From assembly GCA_945860915.1 (NCBI GenBank), contig CAMARR010000003.1, positions 124,001 to 188,000 on the forward strand: a DNA stretch of 64,000 bases, written 5' to 3'. The notes under the pieces were generated by a model that was not told the DNA's origin, did no database searches, and worked only from the letters and a program-made list of their open reading frames with translations. The stretch is from Candidatus Kuenenia stuttgartensis (GTDB taxonomy: Bacteria > Planctomycetota > GCA-002687715 > CAIWVZ01). The position numbers and the translations under genes were made by a program. How positions within the stretch are numbered: the stretch's first letter is position 1; the number at the start of each line of letters is the position of its first letter. Positions 9,778-20,190 of the stretch are shown in pieces.

Positions 9778-10313
9778 TGCCTCCGGTATCGCAGGATCAA
9801 CTTCGGCCCGCACATCCGTGGAAACGGCTTGTGGCGTTCGCAACCGACTTCCTCATCGGGATGTGCATCACAGCCACCGCGATGATGATCGGTACACAAA
9901 AAGGGCTCCCGCAGTTGATTCGGCTTGGTGAACTCACGCAGGAAGAACTGGCAGTCGAACTCCCAACCATCATGATCGGCACGGTGATGGCTTTCTTCGT
10001 CGCAAGCCTTCTCCCCTTGGTTTCGGCCCTGCTCTTGTCTCGATCGGGCCAAACGCCGGGTAAGGCCCTCATGGGGCTTTCCGTCCGGGACATTCGCACC
10101 GGGGCGCACCTGTCCCTCGGCACAGCCCTCGCGCGCGAGTACACACGAGCGTTGGTCATTCTCCCCGGGATACTTCCGGTGATGCAGGTAGTCATGCCTT
10201 TGGTCATCGGCTTCGTGACGTTCGACCTCCTGAGAAGCCGACTACTGCAGACCTTCTACGATCGCCTTTCGGGGGCAATCGTCGTGGTGCCAGTCGCGGT
10301 TCCGAAGGATTAG
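9777..10313 (+). CDS. RDD family membrane protein
   Basis: WKRLVAFATDFLIG start, SGQTPGKALMGLSVRD; TAATG overlap with ispH stop. Confidence 0.8.
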   Translation: MPPVSQDQLRPAHPWKRLVAFATDFLIGMCITATAMMIGTQKGLPQLIRLGELTQEELAVELPTIMIGTVMAFFVASLLPLVSALLLSRSGQTPGKALMGLSVRDIRTGAHLSLGTALAREYTRALVILPGILPVMQVVMPLVIGFVTFDLLRSRLLQTFYDRLSGAIVVVPVAVPKD

Positions 10314-10330
10314 GCACCTATCGCCGGCAT

Positions 10331-10351
10331 CACGAGACGAGTAATCTCGTG
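10331..10351. other. Inverted repeat CACGAGA-cgagtaa-TCTCGTG directly upstream of the 10355 ATG
   Basis: Perfect 7-bp inverted repeat with 7-nt loop read from sequence. Confidence 0.6.
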
Positions 10352-13300
10352 GGCATGCGCTCGATCAAGGCCATCTTCCTCATCGCCGCGTGCGCTTGGT
10401 CGCAGGTACCCGCGGATCCGCTTCCGCGCGACCCCAAAGCCGCACTTAATCCTGCGCCGCAAGGAATGGTCCAGGCGATCGCCGACGCCGTAAAAGCCAA
10501 TGATGTCCCACGCGCGATGGCAGCGTTGATGGATGCGATGGCGTACGACCCTACGCGCCGAGAACTCGTCGTCCGATGGGTCGACCTTATGGCGAAGGAC
10601 ACCACCGATCCAAACGCTCGTTGGCTCCTGACGCGGCTTGGAACTCCTACTTTCCTCGATGAGAAGGGCGGCCTCCCGGAGGACATTAAAGGGCTCCTCG
10701 GCAAACTTGATCCCGCTGCCGCCAAGCTCTTCACGCTTCGGGCTGACGCCGCCATGGCCTTGCTGAATGCCACGAAGGACAAGGCAAGCGCGTTGGCCGA
10801 CCCCGCAGTGCGCCCGCTCCTCGCCCGGCGATGCGCATCGCTCGCGGCAACGCTTCTATCCGGCGCGCCTCTTCTACGTGCACGTGTCGGGAAACCCCTC
10901 ACCGAATCGCTGGCATTCACTCCCGAATGGAAGCCGATCCTGCAAGCCCTGAAGGAAGAGATGGACCGCGCGCTTTCCGACGGGCGGCCGCATGAAGCTG
11001 CTCGGTTCGCCAGGAATCTCCTCGGATTCGCTGCGCAGGCTGCCTTCAAGGACCTGAAAGGACCTCCCGCCCCCAATCTCACCTCCGTCGCGATGGCGGC
11101 GCGAGCGGGATTGGCACGCGCGCGGGCGGCCATGGAGGGACCGAAGCGAGTTCCTCTTACGGTGGAAGAACTTGAGTCGATGCCGAAGGGAGATCGAGAA
11201 GCGTTCACGAGCGCCCATAACGACTGGTCGAATCCGGGAGTCGCGGTTTCACCCAAAGGGCTCTATCGGATCGAGACGACCTGTGGCCACGAAACGCTAC
11301 TCGGCACAGCGAAAACCGTGGAATACCATCATGCGCGCCTAGTTGGTTGGTTTGGCAAAGATCCGTTTACGGGCCGCCAAGGCCTGATCCGAATCGTTCC
11401 TCGATCGTCAGGGCTAGAATCGGAAGGAGTGCCGTACTGGTGGGCGGGAGGATTTCAGTCAGGCGATACAACGACAGTCAAGTTCGCTGTCGGCACGATT
11501 GAGGGCCTCGGCCACACACTCACCCATGAACTCACTCACCGTTTCGATGGAGCACTCGCTCCCGGAATGCCGGCATGGGCGGTTGAGGGACGCGCCTCAT
11601 GGACGGGGACGTCTTACGGATTCTCCCAACAAGCGGAATTCGTCGACGGCCACATGTCATTCGGCACCAACGAACGTGCCTTCATCAAGGGGTATGGCGG
11701 AGAAGAGAACTTCACGAAACTCCTTAAGGGCACCATCGACGACTATCGCGACAACTACACAGCGGGCTACGCCCTCTGGGTTTATCTTAAGTACTGGAAT
11801 GAGTCCGATGGGAGCCCGCCGCTGTACGCCGACCGAATCCCTACGTGGATCGAAATGTGCGGCAAAGGCCAGGGCGTCAATCCCGTTGCATTCGCCGCCG
11901 CCTATTGCGACGGAAAAAAAGGGCGTCCGAAGGACCTGAAGGAGTTCTCGAAGAAGTTCGGCACATTCCTGCAAGGGTTCTATTGGCAGAATCGCGCGCC
12001 CTGGACTGCGCGCTTCGAGAAGAAGATCCCCGGTGCTGACGCTCAGGATCTCGTCGCCGATGGCCCCACATGGAACGACGACCGTGATCGTTCCGAGCCG
12101 CAATTCGGACAGGACCACGCTCGCGAAGCAGGCTTGCTGCTCGCTTCAGCCAACCGCCCCAAGGAGGCTCTTCTTGCCCTCACCTGGGGACTACTCGCCG
12201 ACGAGTATCCGAGAGACGTCGCCGAGGCCTACATCACCGTGGCAAAGAAGGCTGGCAAGTTGGAAGCAGCATGGCTGGTTGAATCGGAGATCGCCGCGCG
12301 AATGCGCGCCACTCCTCCATCTTTGCCTCCGGGCGAATTGAGGCGCGTGCTGACACCCGTCATCGTGTGGATGGATGCACTCGCCTCGGCGTCGGTTGCT
12401 GCAAACGATCAAAAGGCAACTCTCGCCGCGTCTGCATTGGCCTCTGACGCTCAGAAGATTGCTTTCCTTCTTGGGAAGCCGCAGGTCGCACCCTACAAGC
12501 CCTCTGCAGTTCTACTGACCGCGAAGTCGGCCTTCCCCGTGGATCCGCCCGCAGAGCATCTAGCCATCACCGGATTCGAAGAGGACGATCTCTCCGGATA
12601 CGAGGAGAAACGCATCAAGGGGCTTTGGTACGAAACCCCCGATGCGGACTTGATCGTCGGTCGCTCGAAGCCGAAGGAGGGCACAGGAGATACCGATCGT
12701 GGGGCCGCACAAGTCCATGCCTATGCTCGATCAAAGGCGTGGATGCCGTCCGGCCACCACATTGTGACGATGCGCATCGCCGCGCTGACTTCGTTCGTTT
12801 CGGGGAGCATCGTCATCGGATGCACACGGCGTGACCGTCAAGTCCGTTTGGATTTGTCCATGGGTGACTTCCTCTATTCAATCGGCGCCAAGGAAGATGT
12901 TGCGAAGATTAAAGGAGTCATGACTTCGATCCGTGGGATGCGAGAACGGGAGGGCGCACTTCCGGGAGCGTATCCTTCAAAACACGTCGATTTCAAAGAG
13001 CAGCGCACTTTCTTTGACGTCGAACTCTCCATCGATGGACCTGAGGTGTCTGCGACCGTCGACGGCGTTTATGTGGGTTGCTATCGCATGCCGGACGGTT
13101 GGCCGATTGAAGGGCAAATCGGATTCGCGACAGGTCAAGGAGCTTGGCGAATCAGCAAGCCATCCGTGCGTAATGTGAGAGCCTCAACCGAGGCTCGAAC
13201 GCGGTTAGTCCCGCGACTCAACCTGAGCGAACCATTGGGTGCCGAGTTAGACCGACTCCTCCACCGAACGGTGACCGGCGTGCCGCTCGCGCCAAGTGGA

Positions 13301-13732
13301 ACCATTCTCGTCTGTCTCCCGCGCTATGGCATGCGTGAGGAACCCGAAAAGCCCGCATCGCGCGACGAACTCCTGCGATTGGCTACCGACCTCGGGACGG
13401 CGGCTGCGGACGCAATTTCACGCGAACTAAAGAACGCGAGCTGGGTATTCATGGTCCCCGACGTGCTTCAGATTGAGGACATCGCGGCGCTCCAGAAGAC
13501 CTTCGCGACGGCGTCCACCAAACCCTCGGCCATCGTGACCCACAACTTGAAATCGCTGGCCATGTCGCCCGAGGGTCCAGATCAACAGATGCTGCCGGCC
13601 ATGGGCTTTGTAGACCCTGTCGGGGGACTACGCGTCCTGCGACCTTTCAACGCGTTGCTGGAGGGACTGCCCGGCGACGTCAGTCGTTGGGCACAGGTCT
13701 ATGACGCAATCGCACGCGCGCCCGCACGCTAG
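10349..13732 (+). CDS. Large secreted protein with gluzincin-like HExxH domain and C-terminal concanavalin/LamG-like region
   Basis: Signal peptide MRSIKAIFLIAACAWSQ (ATG at 10355); HTLTHELTHRFDGALAPGMPAWAVEGRA (HExxH at 11525..11539 plus downstream Glu); beta-rich segment around residues 740-960. Confidence 0.75.
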   Translation: MGMRSIKAIFLIAACAWSQVPADPLPRDPKAALNPAPQGMVQAIADAVKANDVPRAMAALMDAMAYDPTRRELVVRWVDLMAKDTTDPNARWLLTRLGTPTFLDEKGGLPEDIKGLLGKLDPAAAKLFTLRADAAMALLNATKDKASALADPAVRPLLARRCASLAATLLSGAPLLRARVGKPLTESLAFTPEWKPILQALKEEMDRALSDGRPHEAARFARNLLGFAAQAAFKDLKGPPAPNLTSVAMAARAGLARARAAMEGPKRVPLTVEELESMPKGDREAFTSAHNDWSNPGVAVSPKGLYRIETTCGHETLLGTAKTVEYHHARLVGWFGKDPFTGRQGLIRIVPRSSGLESEGVPYWWAGGFQSGDTTTVKFAVGTIEGLGHTLTHELTHRFDGALAPGMPAWAVEGRASWTGTSYGFSQQAEFVDGHMSFGTNERAFIKGYGGEENFTKLLKGTIDDYRDNYTAGYALWVYLKYWNESDGSPPLYADRIPTWIEMCGKGQGVNPVAFAAAYCDGKKGRPKDLKEFSKKFGTFLQGFYWQNRAPWTARFEKKIPGADAQDLVADGPTWNDDRDRSEPQFGQDHAREAGLLLASANRPKEALLALTWGLLADEYPRDVAEAYITVAKKAGKLEAAWLVESEIAARMRATPPSLPPGELRRVLTPVIVWMDALASASVAANDQKATLAASALASDAQKIAFLLGKPQVAPYKPSAVLLTAKSAFPVDPPAEHLAITGFEEDDLSGYEEKRIKGLWYETPDADLIVGRSKPKEGTGDTDRGAAQVHAYARSKAWMPSGHHIVTMRIAALTSFVSGSIVIGCTRRDRQVRLDLSMGDFLYSIGAKEDVAKIKGVMTSIRGMREREGALPGAYPSKHVDFKEQRTFFDVELSIDGPEVSATVDGVYVGCYRMPDGWPIEGQIGFATGQGAWRISKPSVRNVRASTEARTRLVPRLNLSEPLGAELDRLLHRTVTGVPLAPSGTILVCLPRYGMREEPEKPASRDELLRLATDLGTAAADAISRELKNASWVFMVPDVLQIEDIAALQKTFATASTKPSAIVTHNLKSLAMSPEGPDQQMLPAMGFVDPVGGLRVLRPFNALLEGLPGDVSRWAQVYDAIARAPAR

Positions 13733-15978
13733 CGGCGCACGGCAAGATACTGAGGTGGCCAGGCCACAGCACCCACGGGTAGACCTGCGGCGGCATGAAG
13801 AGTGAGGTAGGGATCCGTGAGGTGAGCGCGGGCAATGGCAACAAGATCGCATGACCCTGCCGCGAGCAACGTGTTCGCTTGATCCGCCTCCGAAATGCCG
13901 CCGACCGCCATCACTGGAATTTCGGCGCCATGTCGGATTTCGTCAGCGAACGACGCCTGGTACATCCGGCCATACTCAGGCTTCGACAGGAGTGAATTCC
14001 CCGCCGACGACACGTCGACAATGTCGACCCCCAACTTCTTGAGCCGCTTCGCAAACTCCACGGTCTCAGCCACAGTCTGCCCGCCGGTTTCATCTAGCCA
14101 GTCTGATGCCGACACTCGCACCGAAAGTGGGCGACCCGAAGGCCACTTTGCGCGAACGGCCTTGGCGACTTCCAGAGGGAATCGCATGCGATTCTCCAAC
14201 GATCCGCCATACTCATCGGTGCGCGCATTGGACAGCGGCGACAGGAACGAAGATAAGAGGTAGCCATGCGCCATGTGCAACTCGAGCAGGTCAAATCCGG
14301 CTCGATCGGCGCGAGTTGTCGATTGAAGAAATGCGTCGACGAAACGGTCCATATCCACGCGGGTCATGGGCTGCGGCGTGGGATCCCCCGCCTTGAATGC
14401 GTCCGCCGTGGGACCCCAGGTTGGCCACGCCGTGGAATCGGTGAGGGCGGCGCCGCCCTTCCACGGCAAGTCGCACGAGGCCTTGCGCCCTGCGTGACCG
14501 ATCTGAATTCCGATCTTCGATCCGCTCCGCGCATGAACGAATTCGACGATTCGTTTCCATGCCGCTTCGTGTGTATCGTTCCAGATTCCTGTGCAACCAG
14601 GCGTTATCCGTCCATCGGCCGTCACAGCGGTCGCTTCGGCGATGACAAGCGCCGCACCGCCGACAGCACGACTTCCCAAGTGCACGAGGTGCCAATCGTC
14701 CGGTGTGCCGGCTTCCGCGCTGTATTGGCACATTGGAGACACGACGAAGCGATTGGCGAGCTTCATGTCGCGTAGCTGAAACGGCGTGAAAACGGGCGGC
14801 AGCGGGGCCGCGTCATCGCGCGCAGGAACGCCTGCAGCCGCGGCAAACTCGCGCGCGGTGCGTTCGACCAGGTCGGGATCACGCTTCGCAAGGTTGTTGA
14901 ACGTGATGCGCCGCGATCGCGTCATGAGATTGAAAGTGAACTGAGTCGGAGTCTGGCGCTCGTACCGTGCGACATTCTCAAACCACTCACGGCTAGTTTT
15001 GGCTGCCCGCTGCAGTTTGAGCGTATCCGGCCGTCTCGCGGCCGTGAAAGCTTCGAGCGTCTTCGGCACGTCGCTCCATCCGTGACTCTTAAACGCATCC
15101 ACGAGTGAGATCGCATCTTCCATGGCGAGCTTGGTGCCCGACCCAATTGAGAAGTGCGCGGTGTGCGACGCATCTCCCAACAACACCATGTTTTTGTGGC
15201 TCCACCGTTCGCAGGTGATCGTTGGGAATGACCTCCAGATGGAACGGTTGATCAGCAATCGATGACCATCAAGCCAAGGCGCAAAAACTGCTTCCATCCG
15301 CTTCGCGGTCTCGGCCTCACTGCAGGTGTCGAGTCCGGCCTTGCGCCAGGTGTCTTCGTGGCATTCGACGATCCAAGTCGATAACGGCTTCGCACCCGTC
15401 TGATACGGATATGCGTGCACGGCGAACAACCCGTGCTCGGTCGGTGCGAAGACAAAAGTGAATGCCTTCAGCGGCTTCGTGGTGCCGAGCCACGCGAAGC
15501 GGGCCTTCCCCTGAGTGATCGTCGGTTTGAAGACATCGGCGTGGCGTGTTCGAGTGCCACTCACCACACCGTCGCCACAGAGGACGAGATCAGCCGTACC
15601 AAGTGAGCCGGCGTCGGGGAGATCCGTGCCGTATCGGATCTCGACACCAAGACTCTGGGCGCGTTCGCTCAGGATTCGCAGGAGCTCGACGCGTGCGAGT
15701 CCGCAGAATCCATGCCCAGTCGAGCGAGACCGTACGCCGCCAAACCACGACTCGATGTCGGTCCAGCGCGCGAATCTCTCGGAAATGATGGCAAAGGACT
15801 CGGGATCCGAATCCCGAAAGTTCCCGAGCGTTTCATCGCTGAACACAACTCCGAATCCAAAGGTGTCATCGGCACGGTTGCGTTCGACCAGCGTGATCGA
15901 ACTCTCCGGAAACGCCTTGCGAAATAGGATCGATGAATAGAGGTTGGCGGGACCTGCCCCGAGTCCGACGATGCGCAT
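13729..15978 (-). CDS. Bifunctional salicylyl-CoA 5-hydroxylase-like FAD monooxygenase fused to Old Yellow Enzyme-type NADH:flavin oxidoreductase
   Basis: N-terminal MRIVGLGAGPANLYSSILFRKAFP and LLGDASHTAHFSIGSGTKLAMEDA (FAD monooxygenase); C-terminal LPPVFTPFQLRDMKLANRFVVSPMCQYSAEAGTPDDWHLVHLGSRAVGG...QIGHAGRKA (OYE). Confidence 0.88.
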   Translation of the reverse strand: MRIVGLGAGPANLYSSILFRKAFPESSITLVERNRADDTFGFGVVFSDETLGNFRDSDPESFAIISERFARWTDIESWFGGVRSRSTGHGFCGLARVELLRILSERAQSLGVEIRYGTDLPDAGSLGTADLVLCGDGVVSGTRTRHADVFKPTITQGKARFAWLGTTKPLKAFTFVFAPTEHGLFAVHAYPYQTGAKPLSTWIVECHEDTWRKAGLDTCSEAETAKRMEAVFAPWLDGHRLLINRSIWRSFPTITCERWSHKNMVLLGDASHTAHFSIGSGTKLAMEDAISLVDAFKSHGWSDVPKTLEAFTAARRPDTLKLQRAAKTSREWFENVARYERQTPTQFTFNLMTRSRRITFNNLAKRDPDLVERTAREFAAAAGVPARDDAAPLPPVFTPFQLRDMKLANRFVVSPMCQYSAEAGTPDDWHLVHLGSRAVGGAALVIAEATAVTADGRITPGCTGIWNDTHEAAWKRIVEFVHARSGSKIGIQIGHAGRKASCDLPWKGGAALTDSTAWPTWGPTADAFKAGDPTPQPMTRVDMDRFVDAFLQSTTRADRAGFDLLELHMAHGYLLSSFLSPLSNARTDEYGGSLENRMRFPLEVAKAVRAKWPSGRPLSVRVSASDWLDETGGQTVAETVEFAKRLKKLGVDIVDVSSAGNSLLSKPEYGRMYQASFADEIRHGAEIPVMAVGGISEADQANTLLAAGSCDLVAIARAHLTDPYLTLHAAAGLPVGAVAWPPQYLAVRR

Positions 15979-16010
15979 GGCCTATTCTACGTCGAATCAG
16001 CCAAGTCGCG

Positions 16011-18023
16011 TCAGGGCTTCGGCAGGATGAGCGGCATGAAAATGCCCCCCACCACCGATCGGTGGTGCATCCCGACCATGCGCGCTTCCCCCGTGCGAAA
16101 CCAATCTGTCATCGGGACTCGGTCGGGAGTCGCATGGAAGAACTCTCGAAGTGGTCGCACCATGGCAGTGAATCCGGCCGCATCCGGCGCCATCGATGCT
16201 GTCCATACGGACCAGTCGACCTTCGTGTAGTTCTGGCGATTGTCCAAAGGTACGCCGAACTTCTGAATCTGCGTGAGATTGGATCTCCACTCGCGCTCAA
16301 CCACCTCTTTCGGCACCAGCCCAAGCGAGAGGACTCGGTCCCAAACCAAATTGTACTTCTGGCTCCACGTGCCTGGCCGATCGAATGCCAAGCGCATTCC
16401 GTCCCCCGCTCCGCCTTGGGCGCGTCGAAGGACATCAAGGGCCAACGTCTTTGGGTCGACGTCTCCAAGTGATGGGAGTCCAAGCGGCTGCAAGATCTGT
16501 TGGTACGCCGCGAGCGCCGCGACTGCCTTAAATGCGAGGTTCACGTTTCCGGCGAGGTGCCCTGCGAAGTCGTCCGTGCAGAGTTGATTCGCTGGATCCG
16601 GGCCGTACTTCACCAGATAGTTCGCCCATCGGTGAATCATTGCGCCGTGCTTCAACACGAGTTCGGTCCGGCCATGCAGTCTCGCAAGTGCCGCGAGCAT
16701 GAGAATCATGTTCCCAGACTCTTCGACCGGCATTTGGTTGTCTTCGTTGGCTTCGCCACCGCCATACACCTGCCCGTTCGCAAATGGGTAGGTGCCAAGA
16801 TCGTGTGGCGCGAACGGAAACTTCCAGCGCTTCGAAGCCGCATACGTCATGATCGGTCTAAGCAACGCCTCAGCAAGCTCAGGTGAATACTTAAGATAGA
16901 ACGGGAACGACGGGTAAATGACGTCGACTGTTGCAATGCACCCGTTCGAGAAGCACTCTTTCGGGAACAGCAGAGCCGTGCCATCGAAGTCGGAGGCAAG
17001 CCCCTGTGCGGCTCCGACCTGACGGAAGGCCATTACAGCCAAATCTCGATAGTCAGGCCCCCACGCATCCAGCTCTGCGACGACTGTGGCTTCGAATCGC
17101 GCGCAGCGCTCAAGCACCGCCGACTCCTCGGAGGACGCCCGAGTTAGAAGCGTGCCGATGTCCGCCCCATCTCGCTTCCAGTAGGGCGTCAGGCGCCGAT
17201 TCAGAAATTCAACGATGGAAGGGTGGTCGTAGCCAATGAGGAAAGTCGCCTTGGGACCGCTAGAGGACAACGCAATGAGCGGCCATTGATCGTTAGCCGA
17301 GCGCGGCATGCGTACATCGTCCGGGGTGTGTCGAACTTCAACAAAGGCCTGACGGATCACCGTATCCTGTCCGAGCGAGGCCTCTTCGAGCGACACGCGC
17401 GCAGCAATCCAAAGCGCCCCGCCGTCGGGACCGGTATCGTCGCCGCGACGCGCGATCTGCTTGCGATCAGAGGGTGCCATGCAAACGGCAGTCAGCCCAT
17501 TGCCAAGGCGGTGACGTGACCACGTCACGGACTCGCTTGGAGCATGCGACACCCATTCGCCGGAAGCGTCGAGGTACCAGGAGATCTGATGATCTTTGCC
17601 GTCGCTCGCTTTTGCCTCAAGAGTGAGGTAGGTCACGGTGCGGGCATAGGTATCGAGGTCACCCGGGATCGCCGGCGTTGTCCATGTCGCACGAAAATTG
17701 ACCCCGGGCACTTCGAAGTCGAATCGGGAAGACAGCGGGAGCACCGTGACCCCGACCTGACGAGCGGCAGGGACCGTGGATGGCGCCGGGCCCATCCAGC
17801 GGTAGGCCTTCCCGTCGACGCGAATCATGCCAGCCATGCCAAGCGTGCGACCCGTCCAATGCCGCGGCCATGTGCCAGGCAGTTCGTCCGCGGAGCACCA
17901 GGCGGTGAAAGACGGATCGTGAGCCACGAGCGGGATCGACGTGGCGCGAAAAGGAGCACGCCCCTGTGCGCTCGCCAGAAAGGCGAGCAACAGGGGCGCG
18001 ACGAGTCGGATGTAGGGGACCAT
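16011..18023 (-). CDS. Secreted DUF4965/DUF5127/DUF1793 (glutaminase GtaA-like) protein
   Basis: Signal peptide MVPYIRLVAPLLLAFLASAQG; VPLVAHDPSFTAWCSADELPGTWPRHWTG; FSNGCIATVDVIYPSFPFYLKYSPELAEALLRPIMTYA; WANYLVKYGPDPANQLCTDDFAGHLAGNVNLAFKAVAALAAY. Confidence 0.8.
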   Translation of the reverse strand: MVPYIRLVAPLLLAFLASAQGRAPFRATSIPLVAHDPSFTAWCSADELPGTWPRHWTGRTLGMAGMIRVDGKAYRWMGPAPSTVPAARQVGVTVLPLSSRFDFEVPGVNFRATWTTPAIPGDLDTYARTVTYLTLEAKASDGKDHQISWYLDASGEWVSHAPSESVTWSRHRLGNGLTAVCMAPSDRKQIARRGDDTGPDGGALWIAARVSLEEASLGQDTVIRQAFVEVRHTPDDVRMPRSANDQWPLIALSSSGPKATFLIGYDHPSIVEFLNRRLTPYWKRDGADIGTLLTRASSEESAVLERCARFEATVVAELDAWGPDYRDLAVMAFRQVGAAQGLASDFDGTALLFPKECFSNGCIATVDVIYPSFPFYLKYSPELAEALLRPIMTYAASKRWKFPFAPHDLGTYPFANGQVYGGGEANEDNQMPVEESGNMILMLAALARLHGRTELVLKHGAMIHRWANYLVKYGPDPANQLCTDDFAGHLAGNVNLAFKAVAALAAYQQILQPLGLPSLGDVDPKTLALDVLRRAQGGAGDGMRLAFDRPGTWSQKYNLVWDRVLSLGLVPKEVVEREWRSNLTQIQKFGVPLDNRQNYTKVDWSVWTASMAPDAAGFTAMVRPLREFFHATPDRVPMTDWFRTGEARMVGMHHRSVVGGIFMPLILPKP

Positions 18024-18048
18024 GTCCCCTCATCCTAGGGCCTGTGGA

Positions 18049-19263
18049 TCACAGGCGCACGGTGCAGACGCTCGAGATGGTGAACACGCTAGTGATTGCA
18101 TCCACCGTCACCGCTTGGAATGACAGGGGCGGCAAACCGATCAGCGTAGAACTACCCGGTAGCGGTCCGAACACGCATTCAGTGGACGTTGCCGCATAGG
18201 GCTGTCCAAAGGGTGTCCCCATCGCTCCGGTGACGCCGATCGGAAGCGAAGGCAACGACGAGAAGATCTCGCCAAATACCGGGCTCGAGATATCGAGGGC
18301 AAGCTCGCCGCCCACACCCGCGATCGCGATCGGCGGGATAATCCCCGACGAGATGAAGAAGTACACCGGTGATCCCATCGCGTTGGTCGCATGAAGGCGG
18401 AATCCAAGGTTATCAGGCGTCACCACACTGGCGACGGTTCGGCCTTCATCAAGGAACATGCCGGCGTAGCCATAGTTGGGATTGGCACCCGAGTTCACCC
18501 CCGTGAATGCACCCGCATTGTCGGCGAATGTCCGGAGGACATTTCCTGCCATGCGGTTGTTGATCCACCACGCGCGGTTGCCTGAAGCAACGATCGGAAG
18601 CGCACCAGGTGTGGTGGCGTCCCAACGCCATCCCATTCCAGAATTGCCGGCGACGCCTGTGTAGCCGACGGTCAACGGACTCATCTGCTCCCCAGGATTC
18701 GTTGGGGCTACGGTTAGGCTGCAGTGCATAGAGACACCGTCGGTTGGCCATGCGACGCCGGGCGTCACGTTGACTCCACATTCAACGCCCGAGTACATGT
18801 CGAGTCCGACGAACGAAGGTGGATTACCTGGATTAGCCGTTGTAGGAACACGAATTGCTGTGGCAGGAGTTGTCGTCCACGTGATGGTCCAATACGCTGC
18901 CGCAGCGCCTGTTCCTGTGCCGAACGAGAGGTTGAATGGACCGGCTGACGCAAGCAAACCTGCGCCTGTGATGTCAGGCTGGCCTGTCGCAGGCCCGACT
19001 GGGTCGTTGCCGCGAACGACGAACATGACAGGGTCCGCGGTCGCGATGTTCTGATCCTGCAGAATGGACACCGTGTTCATGATGCCGATGCCACCAAGGT
19101 ACTGGTCGGCGGGCATACGAACATAGAGGCCGGCTGCGTTCGCTCCCGCAACCCCGCCACGCGACGTGCTCTCGGTGGTCTTATCGATGACGTGCCAGTC
19201 GTTCTGGGCAAAAACGGGTATCGCAAGCGTTAACGCAGATAGGGCAAGGCAAGAGAACTTCAT
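18049..19263 (-). CDS. Secreted protein of unknown function
   Basis: Signal peptide MKFSCLALSALTLAIPVFAQ; GGAG upstream of ATG at 19263; ORF extends to 19299. Confidence 0.7.
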   Translation of the reverse strand: MKFSCLALSALTLAIPVFAQNDWHVIDKTTESTSRGGVAGANAAGLYVRMPADQYLGGIGIMNTVSILQDQNIATADPVMFVVRGNDPVGPATGQPDITGAGLLASAGPFNLSFGTGTGAAAAYWTITWTTTPATAIRVPTTANPGNPPSFVGLDMYSGVECGVNVTPGVAWPTDGVSMHCSLTVAPTNPGEQMSPLTVGYTGVAGNSGMGWRWDATTPGALPIVASGNRAWWINNRMAGNVLRTFADNAGAFTGVNSGANPNYGYAGMFLDEGRTVASVVTPDNLGFRLHATNAMGSPVYFFISSGIIPPIAIAGVGGELALDISSPVFGEIFSSLPSLPIGVTGAMGTPFGQPYAATSTECVFGPLPGSSTLIGLPPLSFQAVTVDAITSVFTISSVCTVRL

Positions 19264-19295
19264 TGTTTTCTCCAAAGGGTTGCGGATCAAAGGAA

Positions 19296-19757
19296 TCATC
19301 TCCCCGACTCGAGTGGACTCACGGGAGCCACCTTGGCGGGGTTAACTGAAATGGTGACCTTGCGGTCCTCCATTTGGCCTTGGGCATTGCGCACCTTGCC
19401 CGGCATGTTTTCGAACACCTGACTTCCGTCAGCGAAGATTTTGGCTGGTTTGTAGCCTTCGATCGCGGACCTGATGTAGATGGCAGGAGTGCCATCTTCG
19501 ATCCAAATTCCATCGACGGTACTCCCCTTGCGTTCAGGCTTTGCGGGAACCGACGGCGACGATTCGGGAGCCGGTGGGGGCACTGACAAAACTGAGTCCG
19601 CCGGGGGCAACCGTTTCTCGCTCTCGAGAGACGGAATCGGGGCAACGGAGGACAAACCCGTTCGGGGAGTATCAGAACTCGCATCGCTTCTGGCAAAAAC
19701 GAATGCAGCGCCTACCAGAAGGGCAAAAAGGGCAACCAAAAGCAACGTCCGAAGCAT
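19296..19757 (-). CDS. Small membrane-anchored or secreted protein, unknown
   Basis: N-terminal hydrophobic segment LLLVALFALLVGAAFVFA, then a Pro/Ser-rich linker and a short globular C-terminus. Confidence 0.6.
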   Translation of the reverse strand: MLRTLLLVALFALLVGAAFVFARSDASSDTPRTGLSSVAPIPSLESEKRLPPADSVLSVPPPAPESSPSVPAKPERKGSTVDGIWIEDGTPAIYIRSAIEGYKPAKIFADGSQVFENMPGKVRNAQGQMEDRKVTISVNPAKVAPVSPLESGR

Positions 19758-19821
19758 CGTCGCCTGAGATTAGACGAATAGGCACGTTTCCGCCAAGTCA
19801 ATTCGGATCTAATATCACGAC

Positions 19822-20190
19822 ATGCGGAAGACCCGGTACGGTTTCGTGATTCGCTTGCACCCCGGGACGCGGGACGAGTATGTTCGGCTTCACAGGCAGG
19901 TCTGGCCCGAAGTGCTCGCGATCATCGCGCGCCAGAATATTCGAAACTACAGCATTTTCCTTCGCACCTTGCCGGATGGTCGCGACTGGTTGTTCTCTAC
20001 CTACGATTACTTCGGAGCGGACTTCGATGCCGACATGGCCGCGATCGCTGCAGACCCGACAACGCAACAATGGTGGAAGTTGACCGCTCCACTTCAGGAC
20101 CCACTTCCGGATCGCCCTGCAGGAACGTGGTGGGCACCCATGGACGAAGTGTTTCGGTACGACGGCCCAACGGGGCAGGAGTCCGTTTGA
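19822..20190 (+). CDS. L-rhamnose mutarotase family protein
   Basis: RYGFVIRLHPGTRDEYVRLHRQVWPEVLAIIARQNIRNYSIFLR...WWAPMDEVFRYD matches the RhaM family pattern. Confidence 0.88.
   Translation: MRKTRYGFVIRLHPGTRDEYVRLHRQVWPEVLAIIARQNIRNYSIFLRTLPDGRDWLFSTYDYFGADFDADMAAIAADPTTQQWWKLTAPLQDPLPDRPAGTWWAPMDEVFRYDGPTGQESV

Noticed and set aside
10330-11256. 308-aa minus-strand ORF over the HExxH protein gene
   Set aside because: Arg/Ser/Ala-rich shadow ORF opposite a well-supported CDS.
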